From positions 35,387,175 to 35,451,174 of the forward strand of contig CM055269.1 of assembly GCA_029237695.1 (NCBI GenBank): DNA of 64,000 nucleotides, read 5' to 3'. Positions 35,264 through 47,815 of the stretch are shown piece after piece. The notes under the pieces are model-generated. The model had not been told where the DNA came from and ran no database searches. It saw only the letters and a list, made by a program, of their open reading frames with translations. The stretch is from Conchocele bisecta. Lineage: Eukaryota; Mollusca; Bivalvia; Lucinida; Thyasiridae. Positions within the stretch are counted from its first letter, which is position 1. Each line of letters begins with the position of its first letter. Made by a program: the position numbers and the translations under genes.

Positions 35264-36174
35264 TACTGTCTGTTCTACGTTTTTCTGCCGACGAACTTTT
35301 GGCTATTAAACATATTAAATATAAAAAATATTTGTTATCAATAACAAAAAAGTCACCCTCCCCAAAAATTTTGTTTGATGACATTTCATCAAATATTGAT
35401 TTTATAGCGAAAAACGATTTTCCTATGGGAATTTAACATGGGAGTAAAAGAGGAGGAATCGCTGGGGGAGGAGTCAGAAAATGAAAACAATTGAAAATTG
35501 ACTCCGAAACCTGTCTAGATAGCCTGGAAATGATGTAACTAAGAAAACAAAAGTTAGATTTTGAAAATCGATCCACGAATAAAAAATTATTAAAAAAATA
35601 TATAGAGAATATTCATATTTTTGCAACGAATATGACAAATTTCCATATTTCACGAGTGCCGTTAGTCACTCGTGAAATACGGACATTTCACACCACGAGA
35701 TGAACACATATGTCATATTCGTTGCAAAAATATGAATATTCTATTTATTATATACCGCTCCATGGAAATTAGCAGTTTTTTAGACTGTATATGGTAATGA
35801 ATGTGTATTTGGAGACTATTTGCGCTGTTTTCTTTCTAAATAAAGAATATAAATATAGATAGCGGAAGTAGTCGTATTTTCACCGGAAGTTGTTTATTTC
35901 ATCAATGAGAACATATGACTTTTATTTACATCGTATAACTATGTATTTCATGGGTAGGTATATAATAAATATGTTTAGCCCCATGTTAAATTCCCATAGG
36001 AAAATAGTTTTTTTTTCACAATAAATTCAATATTTTACGGAATTTCATCAAACAATTTTTTTTTTTAGGAGGGTGACTTTTTTGTTATTGATGAAAAAGT
36101 ACTGATATTTAAATATTTTTCAGATTTAATGTGTTTAATGTCCAAAAGTTCGTCGGCAGCAAAACGTGGAACAG
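35264..36174. mobile_element. MITE family L, copy 2, with an internal insertion
   Basis: Left end ACTGTCTGTTCTACGTTTTTC, right end GGCAGCAAAACGTGGAACAG. A second foldback sits inside at about 35600-35760 (AGAATATTCATATTTTTGCA and its inverse, loop near CCGTTAGTCACTCG). The last bases of the right terminus are missing where the 36180-39744 element begins, so that element inserted at or deleted the edge. Confidence 0.7.
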
Positions 36175-36179
36175 GTTGA

Positions 36180-36318
36180 CCCACCACTAATTGCTTACCA
36201 AGGTTTTATTTCAGATTATGCTTCAGCATGGTCTCGTGAGTATGTACACCAAAATGCACCAGAATGCACATTGGGGAAAGCACATAATTTGCATAAATCC
36301 AAGATGGCCGCTAAAGCG
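36180..36318 (+). repeat. Left terminal inverted repeat of the 36180-39744 element
   Basis: Matches the inverse of 39606-39744 along its whole length, including the TTCAGATTATGCTTCAGCAT block. Confidence 0.9.
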
Positions 36319-36839
36319 TAATATGAAAATTATTAAATGCTCTATATCATGAAAAACAGTCACAGTACACCATATACATGTATTAACCACATATAGGAAT
36401 ATGTATATAAATATTTCAAAAATCATTATAGAAACTGTTTATGACGTTACCCCCAAGCGCGGGTCCAGGGGTGGGTTCATCGGCCTGGATCCAACCCTGC
36501 TCCTGGCAAAATATCCACAATACTCGAGTAGTTGAATAACTTTTGCTGTTTTATATTGGTTTATAATTTGATAATTCCCAGTATATCTTGACTGGTCATG
36601 TACAGATAACCCTTTATGTTCGCTAATTGGGCAGTGCCGTGAAAAGTAAGCGTCGAACCAGGGAACATCAATAACAACAAGAAGATTAAGTATTTGGTGG
36701 CATCATTTGAAATTACTCAATGCCAGATGGTAAGTTACATAAATAATGAATGCCATAATACTTCATCATATCGCGTGCTTCTTCTTACACATTGCCCTGG
36801 AGGAAACCCAAATAATGTGACACCTCCAAAAGGCCATTT

Positions 36840-39040
36840 TTAGATAATTCCGACCACAAAACCCGTACCATCGACGGACGTGGAAATGTTCACGGAATGG
36901 GTATGGTAGTTGCAATAACTCCGGAGATTAAAACTAAGACAGCAATTATGCGGCTAAAGGTGAACAATTCTCAATTACGAAGTGCCGACAATATTGAAAT
37001 AAAGTATTCACAGTCAATTAGTGATAACATTCGTAAGTTGTTCACATCGTTAGATGACACATTGCACATCGATACCCTTTGGAAGGCAACCAAACAGCCC
37101 AATTATTCGGGTCTCATGCAAATGGTATTGAAATAATTTCATCCAGGAAGGCAATCACTTCTGTTTCTACCTATGATTGACATGACTCCGAGCGATCCAG
37201 CATGTATCTATTGTTACGCCAATAGTAACCTCCGACCAGCCGTTATACTGGAAAACTATGATCATTATAGAAAATGAAGCGGACTCTAGTGAATTACATG
37301 AAATCTTTCTACGAATTGGCGTGTTTCACTTACAAATGAGCTATTATGGTAGCATAGGTCACACAATGGAGAGTTCATGCATGCATCAAATTTTAAAATT
37401 AGCAAACGGCGAATGTGTGGTACCACATATCATGTCGGGCAAAGTAATCGAACGTGCTGCACGGGCACATTACCTTGTGAATGCTGCACTGAATACGCTG
37501 CTGGAAGAAAAAGCAATCGATGAAAAGCTATTAACTTATCAGGACATTGCTGCAGTACATTCCACATGTGAAGGCATTGAAAATGGAACTATCCCGCTAG
37601 ATGATGAAAACGCAATAACACATCTCGATACGTATCATGATATTTTGAACAAAACCGAACACAATCTGTCACAATCGCGAACTGCAGCATTGTGGCTACA
37701 GTATATGAAGTTGTGTGCTACGTCACGAAAGTTACTGAAAGCCAAGAGGACCGGTCATTTGCATCTACATATTGAGGCCGTCACTGAAACCCTGCCTATA
37801 CTGGCAGCAACAGGACACAATCATTACACTAAGATTTTACATGTGTACCTGCAAATGATGGCAACTCTTGAGACTGATTTCCCCGAAGTTTACACAGACA
37901 CAGGTCTAAGCACAGATCTTGTGATTGAACAATCACTGATGAGATCACTGAAAACGTCAGGTAGTGGTCTCAGTAGGTACGGGATTTACAGAAGCGCAGC
38001 GATTAACATGGCTTATGTCCCGACCTGTGTGTCTCTCTGTCAATAGTGCGATGCAGGAACTGGAATCGGCAACATATGTCAGCAGCGACCAGCATAAGGA
38101 AGCAAGTCGACACCGTGTGAAGCGTGATGGTGAAGATGTTGAGCTAATATTGACATTTCTTCGTGAGCGATCACCATTCGATGGAACTATACTACTGCGA
38201 AATATTGCCACAGGACTTGTTGCGTTGGAAAACGTAAATTGTTATAATGCCAGAAACGTGGGTATTGACATTCCAAGCAAAATGAACGGCAAACATGTAG
38301 TTGAGTATACGTTCAGAAAGAATGATTGTGTAGTAAACATGAATAGAAACACAATCAACGTTGATAATTCAGACATTAACATAGACCCACAGCTGCTTTC
38401 AACGATTTGCCTCATGTAGTATTAACGATGACAATTAACCGGATGTATTTTCACATGAGTTGTGTGCATACCCATCCTCTATATTCGAAGCGAAGGATGT
38501 GTTGAGAGCATCAGATAAACCAGCATTGACAGACGGAATTTGGAAAACGTTGCCAAGTGATACGAGGTATTGACCTTCCAATCTGATGTGGTGTGTCGTG
38601 GATGGCGGCTGGCTTCTTAATCGTGTACCATGGAAAACATGTTCCACATTTGGAGAGATTTGCCAGTCGTATGTGGCGTTATTAAAGAAGAGATATCTGG
38701 GTGCCATAGTGTAGTACGGTGGACATAGCCACAATACCACAAAAGACGCGGTTCATCGTCGCAGAGCAAGCCAAATTCGATGTAATGATGTTTTTGTTGA
38801 GGCACACTGTATTCTGGACGTACTGAAAGATGACGTTCTGTCAAACAAAATGAACAAGCAAAGGTTTATCTATCTTCTGAGTGGCATCCTAATTCATAAC
38901 GAGTTTGAAGTATTTCATTTCCAAGCCGATGCGGATGTTCCAATAGTGACAAAGGCAATTGAAACCGCAGCATCTGAACCAACAGTAGTTAGCGGTAGTG
39001 ATTCGTACTTAACGGTTCTGTTACTCAGTAACTCATGATA
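36840..39040 (+). pseudogene. Decayed element-encoded protein with a PIN-like C-terminal segment
   Basis: Coding pieces in three frames line up: about 36840-37136 (with HGMGMVVAITP), 37137-38046 (the longest open piece starts at 37258), 37964-38419, 38440-38830 (broken by stops) and 38830-39040. The last piece has KQRFIYLLSG, ADADVPIV and then SGSDSYLTVLL, an acidic spacing like that of PIN/FEN-type nucleases. The middle piece contains LSTDLVIEQSLMRSLK and TEAQRLTWLMS, which I associate with a multi-copy uncharacterised protein family of invertebrate genomes (from general knowledge, not a search). Because the gene sits between terminal inverted repeats it is probably the element's own gene. 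At least three frameshifts and several stops make it dead. Confidence 0.65.
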
Positions 39041-39605
39041 GTCAGCTAGTAATGTTTCTTTGTGAGACAAAACATGCTATCATAGTTTGCATTTGTAACC
39101 AGCCATTCAACAATGTTTTGTATTTGATTATTGTCAATAATGGGTAAATGTTACAATACAAACATAAAAATGATACATATCGTGACGTCATGATATATGT
39201 GCCATTTTTAACATAACCCAGATCAATTGATATGAAATTGTTCTATAACAATACATGATAGCTGTGCATAACTGATTGGTATATATGCAGTATATGCATG
39301 TACATGTCATATGTTACTATGTACAATACAATCATACGTAATTGGTCACTAATGTGATGCATTCAATTCCATGAAGGTTCTACTGAACATTTAGCCCACA
39401 TAACATGACAAATACAGACATTTCCAATGATTTTGTCACAATGACATCACAATGACGTCATGATAACGTCACAGTGACGTTACAATTACTTTCTCTGATG
39501 ATTTTTGAAATTCTGATATACATATTTCTATCTGTAGTTAATACATGTATATAGTATATTATGACTAGTTTTCATAACAGTGTGTGTTTAAGAATTGTTA
39601 TGGGT

Positions 39606-39744
39606 GTTTTTGGCGGCCATCTTGAATTTATGCAAGTTAGGTGCTTTCCCCAATTTGCATTCGGGTGCATTTTGGTATACACACTCACGAGACCATGCTG
39701 AAGCATAATCTGAAATAATACCTTGGTAAGCAATTAGTGGTGGG
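39606..39744 (-). repeat. Right terminal inverted repeat of the 36180-39744 element
   Basis: Inverse partner of 36180-36318; bordered on the right by TTAA. Confidence 0.9.
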
Positions 39745-39989
39745 TTAACGTTTATTTGTTATCAGCCTAAGTATAAGCAACAACACAAGTACGATTCGCT
39801 CGAAAGATCGAGTATATACAGGGTGGTCCAAAAAATAACTTGGACACTTTGTATAACTCTTATATCTCAATATATAACATTTCAATCTTCATAAATGTTG
39901 ACATACATAATAAATTATTGGTTATTACATTTGGCATATTACTTTTATATTTACTTTAATTGCATTTAGTATATTACATCCATCATAGA

Positions 39990-40345
39990 GTAATACTTCC
40001 AGCACAAAAATATTTACACAATTCCCTAACAATTGATTGGCAAGTCTCTGTCCAAAATTTATATCCCAGTAAACTCCCACGCCGAACTACTTTCCGTAAC
40101 CGTGAGGCGCAGTTAAAATAATTCTTAAGAAAACGAAAAATAAACACATTTTCTTGATGAATTTATTTCAAATGCTGGAATTATAAGGAATGAATGGCCT
40201 TTTTGTGGAATTTATCGGGGATATGAACTTGGAAAAGTCGCGGCAATACTGGACGAGGCCTTCCGGTCTTCGTCCAGTATTCCCGCGACTTTTCCAAGTT
40301 TATACCCCGATCAATTCCACAAAAAGGCCATTAATTCCTATAATA
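39990..40345 (+). mobile_element. MITE family C, copy 5
   Basis: TAATACTTCCAGCACAAAAA to TTAATTCCTATAAT, nested in the mariner-type element. Confidence 0.85.
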
Positions 40346-40527
40346 AAACACCAGTATCAGTATATTCCCCGTTTACATTATACATTATGTGTTGCAAGTT
40401 TGCCTCAGTTTTGCTAAAAATTCAAATTTCTGACATTCGTGTCACTTTATGCATTCAGTTACCGAGTCATACGCATGTAGGATGCTTGCTTGTGACATTT
40501 ATCAATGTATCTGTGTACTATTTGTTG

Positions 40528-40778
40528 CTAACCCTTTCAACCCTAAGGAACTGGAATGGACAGTGATATGCTAATGTTCCGTCCGACCAATCCAATGGTC
40601 ACAAAATGATTTTCAGATTCGTCCATTTATGAAAAGGGGGTGTTTTTGTTCTCAAAAATATTAAAATTACTTTCAAAATGTGCAGATCCTGATGAGACGG
40701 CTCGTTACGAGCCGGCTCATCTGGATCTGCACTTTTTGCATAAACCGATATAGCGGGATTTCAGGTTCAAAGGGTTAA
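40528..40778. mobile_element. MITE family E, copy 4
   Basis: CTAACCCTTTCAACCC at the left and TTCAAAGGGTTAA at the right; one border TTAA is mutated to CTAA. Nested in the mariner-type element. Confidence 0.8.
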
Positions 40779-40858
40779 TGACATTGTACATGTACCTAAT
40801 ATTTATTTATTCATTTAATATGTATAGTATACCATTTAATTCACTCATTCAATGATAG

Positions 40859-41235
40859 TACAGTGCAACCTCTCTACAACAGCCACCCATGATGATGGGA
40901 AGACGCACAACTGGTTGTTGTAGGTGGCTGTTGTAGGGAGGTTAATGCTAAATTAAATTTTTTCGTCCGCTGTTTATTTAGTTTCTTCAATAATTACCAT
41001 CAAAACATGCTTTGACAACATTTTAGAATCATTTCCAAAGGAAATGATTCTAACATGCTGTCAAAACATGTTTTTATTGAGAAAGAAGGCAAAAACAACA
41101 GCAGACGACAATTTTCGTGCTCAGCAGTCTTAGGGTTAGATACAGAGGAAATCATCCATTTGGGATATAAAATAGCGGCAGTTATAGAGAGGGTGTTGTT
41201 GTAGAGAGGTGGCCGTTCGGGGAGGTTCGACTGTA
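40859..41235. mobile_element. MITE family J, copy 4 (complete, inverted)
   Basis: CAGTGCAACCTCTCTACAAC to GGGAGGTTCGACTGTA. The hairpin is TTTTAGAATCATTTCC with its inverse. Mirrors copy 1 at 11775-12149. Confidence 0.85.
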
Positions 41236-41485
41236 ATGACTATGGTACATCTTTTCAACTGTTCCACAATGTTCTCAGCAATGGAAATTCCAGAGTAAGA
41301 AGACTTAGCAACGTCATACTCGTAATGACGTCAAAATGTGTGCATGAGCAGTAAGCAGTATTTATCCTTCAAATAGCACAGCTACGACGTTCAGCAATAT
41401 GTATGCCACAATTTATTAAGATTCCAACAGTATTTCAAAAGATATGTGGGTTACAAAAAGTGTCCAAGTTTTTTTGGCCACCCTG

Positions 41486-42893
41486 TACATAGCCGTAATG
41501 CTATTGTGGCCCGATAATAATATTCACTTAAGGACTGACTATATAGAATATGACATTTTGTTTCAAATGTAGTATAATCATACATGTGACTGAATATCTA
41601 TATAAAGTATATCTAACCATGTTCGTCTTAGAGTATATTATACAGAGCATTGAGTTGCCATCTCCGCCATTTTATTTGTACATGCTATCGGATAGTTTCA
41701 CCACTTGGAGCGTTTGACACGTACAAAATGTGATGCAATAGGTCCCCGATATATAGGACCACAACGTCCTATACATATTATTTCAGCAAACCACATAAAA
41801 CTCTATATAGCTGAGCTTTTCTACCATCACTCACAAAATATACAATGGACACATTTTTCTATGTGTAAAATGTCAAACTGATGCACTGTATATTATTAGA
41901 AGAACATCTGACACAGATAAAAGCTGTATTTACTCGCATAGCAGGCCCGTAGACTTTAGTGACAATACACTCAGATAACTGCTTAAAAGTCATTGGAATC
42001 AATCCAGTATGTATGGTAACAAAGGTATATATCTACAGCACTGTATATTGCTACAGTCTTTACTGAATTGTCAAACATTTTAACAATGGGAAAACAAACC
42101 CTTCATTATCAGACTTTGTACATAAAATTGATGAAAACAAGGCATAGCGCGCTGTTGTCTTATATATCCCCATCATGTTGCACCCAAGTGTTATTCATCT
42201 GTTTGTCATATTATTAGTGGTATGTGTCAAACGCAATAAGAGGTAAAACTGGCCGATGGCTTGTACACACTAAGATGGCCGACATGGCAACTCCATGCAC
42301 TGTGTGAGATATAGTAAGAAGAAAATGTTCACATGTATGTTATGCATATTTACGAAGAAAGTATGCATGCATTATTGGATTAGCAGGGGCCCCACGGGTC
42401 CTTAAGTATTACTCGCTTGACAAAATCAGGAAACTTCACCCATTTTTACATTACCCGTCACATATTCATGTGTGTATGTTAGCTACGATACGATCTCGCT
42501 ACGATACCTCTCGAGATACTAGTACACATATCAGAGGCAATGATTGTAGCTAAATGTTAGCATGTTAGTAATTAATAGGATTACGAAGGATCGAACGTGC
42601 TTGTAGCCAGTTGCCAGCGGGTAATTATAGAAGCAACCTGGTACAAGGCCGCCAGTCTATGTATCGCCATTACACAACAGTGTAAGCCCTGGTCGTATGT
42701 GCATTAGCTGAGAATCTGAGCATTGTGAGGGATTTTATTGTAGAAACATTGAGCAATGAATATACATAGTATGGTCACAATAGGACATCACGAGCTGTTC
42801 GTAGTTTTATTATATGGTTGAATATCGTGTGGTTACTACAATCAGTGACAAAGACAAGCTTTATCGTGGTCTACCCTATGCAACCCGATAATA
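41486..42893. other. No gene recognised
   Basis: A 1.4 kb interval with no repeat family or coding signal that I can support. Confidence 0.45.
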
Positions 42894-43434
42894 CTGTCTG
42901 TTTCACGAAACCTGCCAAAATTTTACGGCTATATAAACAATTCAAAAATAATTTTGTTTGGGATAATATTAAATTAAAGGAAAAATTAAGAATGAGCCTT
43001 CTTTTTATTTCGTTGAATTTGGTCAAATATTGATTTTATTGCGAAAAAACAATTTCCCCATGTTAAATCCCCATAGACATATTCACAGAGTGAATATGTC
43101 TATGGGGATTTAACATGGGGAATTTTTTTTAGAATTTAAAAATACTGGACCGATTTTTAAAATTTAACTTTTGTTTTCTTAGTTAGATCATTTCCAATCG
43201 TTTTTTGACTCCTCCCACAACTCCTCTACCTCTTTTATCCCCATGTTAAATTCCCATAGAGAAATATTTTTTTCATAATAAAACCAATATTTGACCAAAT
43301 TTCACGAAATAAAAAGAAGGCTCATTCTTAAATTTTCCTTTAATTTAATATTATCGAAAAAAATATTGTTTTTGAATTGCTTATATGACCGTAAAATTTG
43401 GGCATCTTTCGTGAAACAGACAGTAAAAACATGA
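42894..43434. mobile_element. MITE family K, copy 2
   Basis: ACTGTCTGTTTCACGAAACC to TTTCGTGAAACAGACAGTA, with the CCATGTTAAATCCCCATAGA central hairpin. Directly outside it a second inverted pair, CTACCCTATGCAACCC and GGGTTGCATAGGGTA, suggests it sits inside an older small inverted repeat. Confidence 0.8.
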
Positions 43435-43725
43435 ATATTCGTCTGTATAGTACTGGGTTGCATAGGGTAAACATCTACACTGGTAGATGCTGTGAGATCC
43501 ATTTTGTCAGCCGGCGGGTTGTCCTCTAACTGCGGGGATTAGCATATAAGACAGGATTAGTGGCACAATTACATGGAAATCCACATATTGACGTATACAA
43601 TGCATCCATATTGGAGTAAATATTGGCAACCGGCCACGGCGAAATGAGACGTATTGTTCACTGTAGCGCCTGACCAGTTAACACATGTGAACACAGAGAC
43701 GGGACAGGGTCCAGAAACTAGACAT

Positions 43726-43970
43726 CAGGGGCCCGTTTCACTAAACTTCTTACGACTAAAATGTTCGTAAGTGCAAACTTATGATAGTCTGTAAATTTCA
43801 CATTAACAATGTTTTCTTGTAAACAATTATTGGATTTACATTTATTGAGCATAGGCTGCATATGCAGTCTATGCTCAATACATGTAAATCCATCAATTGA
43901 AATTTCAAGACGATTCCAAATTTGCACTTACGAACATTTTAGTCGTAAGAAGTTTAGTGAAACGACCCGG
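43726..43970. mobile_element. MITE family B, copy 8
   Basis: Complete, CAGGGGCCCGTTTCACTAAA to GTGAAACGACCCGG. Confidence 0.9.
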
Positions 43971-44619
43971 TGTTTCGCTAGCTACAATAATTCGCCTCCG
44001 ACATGTTATCTACGGCTACAATGTAACCCATTCAAAAGTGTGAGCAACCGAACTACATACCCAAACCTGTTGCATGTTGGTAAACATTTCGTAAACTGTA
44101 TATTGTATACCTTTACACAAATAATAGGGAAATCATTTTCCCATGGAAGCCATCTTTTCTCTTGTTGTTGTTCAACGTTTAACATAACGAAATGAAGCTT
44201 TCAGATGTAAATGGCAGATAAACACATTGACATGGTAAAATAAGCAATTTCCGCATGTGTATGTTCTTTATTAATAATTTATCGATACAGCTTTGACAGT
44301 TTTATATCGCTAACATATCAAACACGCCGGATAACCGATTGCAAATACATGTATCACTCTTCCATGCGTTTCATTAAAGAGATGGGGTTAAATTGCTACC
44401 CTCGCGAGAGGTATGGAGCGGGGTAGCAATTTTGCTTCTAGTTGTTCGCATACCTGGCAAGTTGTCGCTATATGGACAGGTTTCATTGTGTAGACTAGTA
44501 TGTGTATATAGTTTCTTTCCTTTTGCTATTATTTAACAAACTAGATTGGTCAGTAAGCGAGGCTTACGGAATACCCCCCGCGTGGGCCCAGATACCCCTA
44601 AATATCTAAAATTGTCCAA
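43971..44619. other. No gene recognised
   Basis: Only a short hairpin (AATTGCTACCCTCGCGAGAG / CGGGGTAGCAATT at about 44389-44435) stands out. Confidence 0.5.
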
Positions 44620-46140
44620 GTGTGTGGGCTTGTGACCTTGACTCTGGGATTAGCGGGGGCAGCACGAACGTGAATGTGATGCAGATCCGAGCAAGGAAAT
44701 AGAAGTTATAACCGATTTTTCTGATGTTAAGTTTTGTAAAGAGACTAAGTATGTGATATTGACCTTGGGATCAACGGGGATATGTCACAGCATGATAGTA
44801 GAGCCTTAGAGGAATGCATGCATGAAATATTAAGAATTTTAGATAAAGTTATAACATATTTCTCTGATGTTAAGCTTTGTAAAGAGACCATGTATTTGAC
44901 CTTGCCCTTGGGATCAGCGGGGTTGGACGGTCGTGGATTTGGCACAGCATGGTAGTAGAGCCTTACAGGAATGCATGTGTGAAATATTAAGCACCTTAGA
45001 TGAAGGAAATAGAAGTTATAACAATATTTCTCTGTTGTAAAGAGTTTAAGTATTTGACATTGACCTTGGGATCAGCGGGGGTTGGACGGTCGTGGATTTG
45101 GCACAGCATGGTAGTAGAGCCTTACAGGAATGCATGTGTGAAATATGAAGCATTTTAGATGAAGGAAATAGAAGTTATAACACTATTTCTCTGATGTTAA
45201 GTTTTGTAAAGAGACTAAGTATTTGACCTTGACCATCGGATCAGCGGGGGTTGGACGGTCGTGGATTTGGCACAGCATGGTAGTAGAGCCTTACAGGAAT
45301 GCATGTGTGAAATATTAAGCACCTTAGATGAAGGAAATAGAAGTTATAACAATATTTCTCTGTTGTAAAGAGTTTAAGTATTTGACATTGACCTTGGGAT
45401 CAGCGGGGGTTGGACGGTCGTGGATTTGGCACAGCATGGTAGTAGAGCCTTACAGAAACGCATGTGTGAAATATTAAGCATTTTAGATGAAGGAAATAGA
45501 AGTTATAACAATATTTCTCTGATGTTAAGTTTTGTAAAGAGACTAAGTATTTGACCTTGACCTTGGGATCAGCGGGGGTTGGACGGTCGTGGATTTGGCA
45601 CAGCATGGTAGTAGTGCCTTACAGGAATGCATGTGTGAAATATTAAGCATTTTAGATGAAGGAAATAGATGTTATAACAATATTTCTCTGATGTTACGTT
45701 TTGTAAAGAAACTAAGTATTTGACCTTGACCTTGGGATCAGCGGGGGTTGGACGGTCGTGGATTTGGCACAGTATGGTAGTAGTGCCTTACAGGAATGCA
45801 TGTGTGAAATATTAAGCATTTTACATGAAGGAAATAGAAGATGTTAAGTTTTGTAAAGAGGCTAAGTATTTGACCTTGACCATGGGATCAGCGGGGGTTG
45901 GACGGTCGTGGATTTGGCACAGCATGGTAGTAGAGCCTTACATGAATGCATGTGTGAAATATTAAGAGTTTCATATGAAGGAAATAAAAGTTATAACAAT
46001 ATTTCTCTGATGTTAAGTTTTGTAAAGAGACTAGGTATTTGACCTTGACCTTGTGATCAGCGGGGGTTGGACGGTCGTGGATTTGGCACAGTATGGTAGT
46101 AGAGCCTTACAGGAATGCATGTGTGAAATATTAAGCATCA
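44620..46140 (+). repeat. Tandem array of ~165-bp units (about ten copies)
   Basis: The landmark GGGATCAGCGGGGGTTGGAC recurs near 44646, 44767, 44908, 45068, 45238, 45394, 45566, 45735, 45888 and 46055. The first two copies are shorter and most diverged, while the middle ones differ by only a few bases and small deletions. The unit also contains GCATGTGTGAAATATTAAGC. No coding potential; local satellite. Confidence 0.9.
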
Positions 46141-46178
46141 CGGACGGACGGACGGACGGACGGACGGACGGACGGACA
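46140..46178. repeat. (CGGA)n microsatellite closing the array
   Basis: About nine CGGA units, starting at the exact point where the last 165-bp unit is cut. A C-rich run follows at 46194-46216. Confidence 0.9.
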
Positions 46179-46284
46179 ACCTGACTCCAGTATACCCCCC
46201 ACCCCCCCCCCTCCCCACAACTCGTTACGTGGGTATAATAACACTTGATATGCACACACACTGCTGTCTGTGGAATCCGAGAAT

Positions 46285-46520
46285 TATATGTTGCAGTGAC
46301 TGAAGAAATGGGGATTATGGGTTTTGCGACCAGTGTAGATCCAGATCAGATAGTCTGATCAGGATCTGCACTGTTCGCCATTCCATCAATGAAACTCTTG
46401 ACAAGCTTGTAACACACAATATAGATCGTTATCAGGCTACAGACCTGTCCTATTTGATCAGGAGCTACACTGGTCACAAATTCCATAAGCCACATTTCTC
46501 CAGTCACAGACACATATATA
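46285..46520. mobile_element. MITE family I, copy 2
   Basis: ATATGTTGCAGTGACTGAAG at the left and CAGTCACAGACACATATATA at the right; contains the AGATCAGATAGTCTGATCAG palindrome. Confidence 0.7.
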
Positions 46521-46769
46521 AATGCAAAGTGTTTGTTGGTGTTAATATTCAATTACATCATCGGATGGTCTCCTTTTATGAAATTACCGAGTCAGGTTTG
46601 CACAACCACAGACGATTCTCATCTTTGTACAAGCATTTATTTTGTGCATGTGACATTTACCGTAAGTTATACCATGTTGTGGCTTCATATGCCAGATACG
46701 CATACCAGATTAATGTAACCCTTGTGTCTGCTGTTTATTTACTATGTTCCATTGTTATCATCAAAAACA

Positions 46770-46940
46770 TGCTTTGACAGCTCTTCAGAATTATTAAAAC
46801 ATGCTTTGACAGCACTTTAGAATCATTTCCTTTGGAAATGATTCTAAAGTGCTGTTAAACCATGTTGTTTTTTAGAAATAAGGCAAGATATAAAAGCAAC
46901 AGTAGACGACAATTGTTGTGTGTAGCGGTTTAAGGGTTAA
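46770..46940. repeat. MITE family J, fragment
   Basis: AACATGCTTTGACAG occurs twice before the ATCATTTCCTTTGGAAATGA hairpin; ends GTGTAGCGGTTTAAGGGTT. Confidence 0.65.
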
Positions 46941-47183
46941 ACAACATTATGAGACAAGCAACGTACTGTTTTTCAATGTGCACTGTCTCATGAAAATATT
47001 TCCAAAATTGTCGATATTTTCCGTACACAACGTCTAAAGTTGACGAAATGTTCAGCGCAAATCCGGAATTCAGCTTTTGCTATGGAAATGTCGTCACCTT
47101 CGATGTCATTTACAGAACTGATATCACGGTTTCTGTAAACAGTTTTTTCATGAAAGTCATACATCTTCTAAGATACAAAATCA

Positions 47184-47372
47184 CCTGGGTGCCGTTTCAC
47201 TAAACTTCGTACGACTAAAATGTTCGTAAGTGCAAAATTATGTAAACAATTATTGGATTTACATTTATTGAGCATAGGCTAAATGTAAACCCATCAATTG
47301 AAATTTCCAGACGATCCTAAATTTGCACTTAAGAACATTTTTGTTGTACGAAGTTTAGTGAAACAGCCCCCT
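47184..47372. mobile_element. MITE family B, copy 9 (internally deleted)
   Basis: Both termini present, but the left inner arm after AAAATTATG and one central palindrome arm are missing. Confidence 0.85.
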
Positions 47373-47617
47373 GGGGGACGTTTCACTTAACTTCGTACGA
47401 CTAAAATGTTCGTAAGTGCAAAATTATGATAGTCTGTAAATTTCACATTAACAATGTTTTCTTGTAAATAATTATTGGATTTACATTTATTGAGCATAGG
47501 CTGCATATGCAGCCTATGCTCAATAAATGTAAATCCATAAATTGAAATTTACAAACGGTCTTGAATTCGAACTTACGAACATTTTAATCGTACGAAGTTT
47601 AGTGAAACAGCCCCCTG
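47371..47617. mobile_element. MITE family B, copy 10
   Basis: Complete element abutting copy 9 with no spacer; shares the CCCCCTGGGGG junction. Confidence 0.9.
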
Positions 47618-47622
47618 GTTTC

Positions 47623-47815
47623 TCTCATATGTGGCTGTGACTGGAAAAATGGTGCTTATGGAATTATGATCAGTGTAACTCCTGATCAAATAGAACACTC
47701 CTGTAGCCTGATAATGATCTATATTGCTTGTTAGAAGCATGACGTGTATTTCATTGATGGAATGGCGAACAGCGCATATCCTGATCAGACTGTGTGGATT
47801 GTACTAATAGATATT
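47623..47815. repeat. MITE family I, partial copy 3
   Basis: TCATATGTGGCTGTGACTGG and the following 180 bp match family I in part. The far terminus is missing, cut near where the Maverick probably begins. Confidence 0.6.

Larger units (their letters stand above)
36180..39744 (+). mobile_element. Unclassified DNA transposon with ~139-bp terminal inverted repeats
   Basis: The left 139 bp (from CCCACCACTAATTGCTTACC to CCAAGATGGCCGC) recur inverted at 39606-39744 with about nine mismatches. The element is flanked by TTGA at the left and TTAA at the right, which suggests a TTAA target with one substitution. The 3.3 kb interior holds one long, decayed plus-strand coding region (36840-39040) and no recognised transposase. 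Terminal CCC/GGG next to TTAA recalls piggyBac, but the protein does not. Confidence is high for the element and low for its class. Confidence 0.8.
39819..41485. mobile_element. Mariner-type non-autonomous element with three nested MITEs
   Basis: Ends CAGGGTGGTCCAAAAA and TTTTTGGCCACCCTG, each next to TA, with the longer inverted match AACTTGGACACTTTGTA/CAAAAAGTGTCCAAGTT. This is the end structure and target of mariner-like elements. No transposase is present. Without the three nested elements (39990-40345, 40528-40778, 40859-41235) it would be about 0.68 kb. Confidence 0.8.

Noticed and set aside
38435..38844. Minus-strand ORFs inside the TIR transposon
   Set aside because: The plus strand here reads, with stops, as the continuation of the element's protein.
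44745..45606. Minus-strand ORFs repeating PNPRPSNPADPK-type peptides
   Set aside because: They are read out of the 165-bp satellite units.
44620..46140. CRISPR-like array
   Set aside because: Repeats are long (about 165 bp), directly adjoining without unique spacers, in a eukaryotic context.
1..47800. tRNA or rRNA genes
   Set aside because: I looked for cloverleaf-type B-box sequences and rRNA core motifs and saw none I could support by eye; a covariance-model scan would be decisive.
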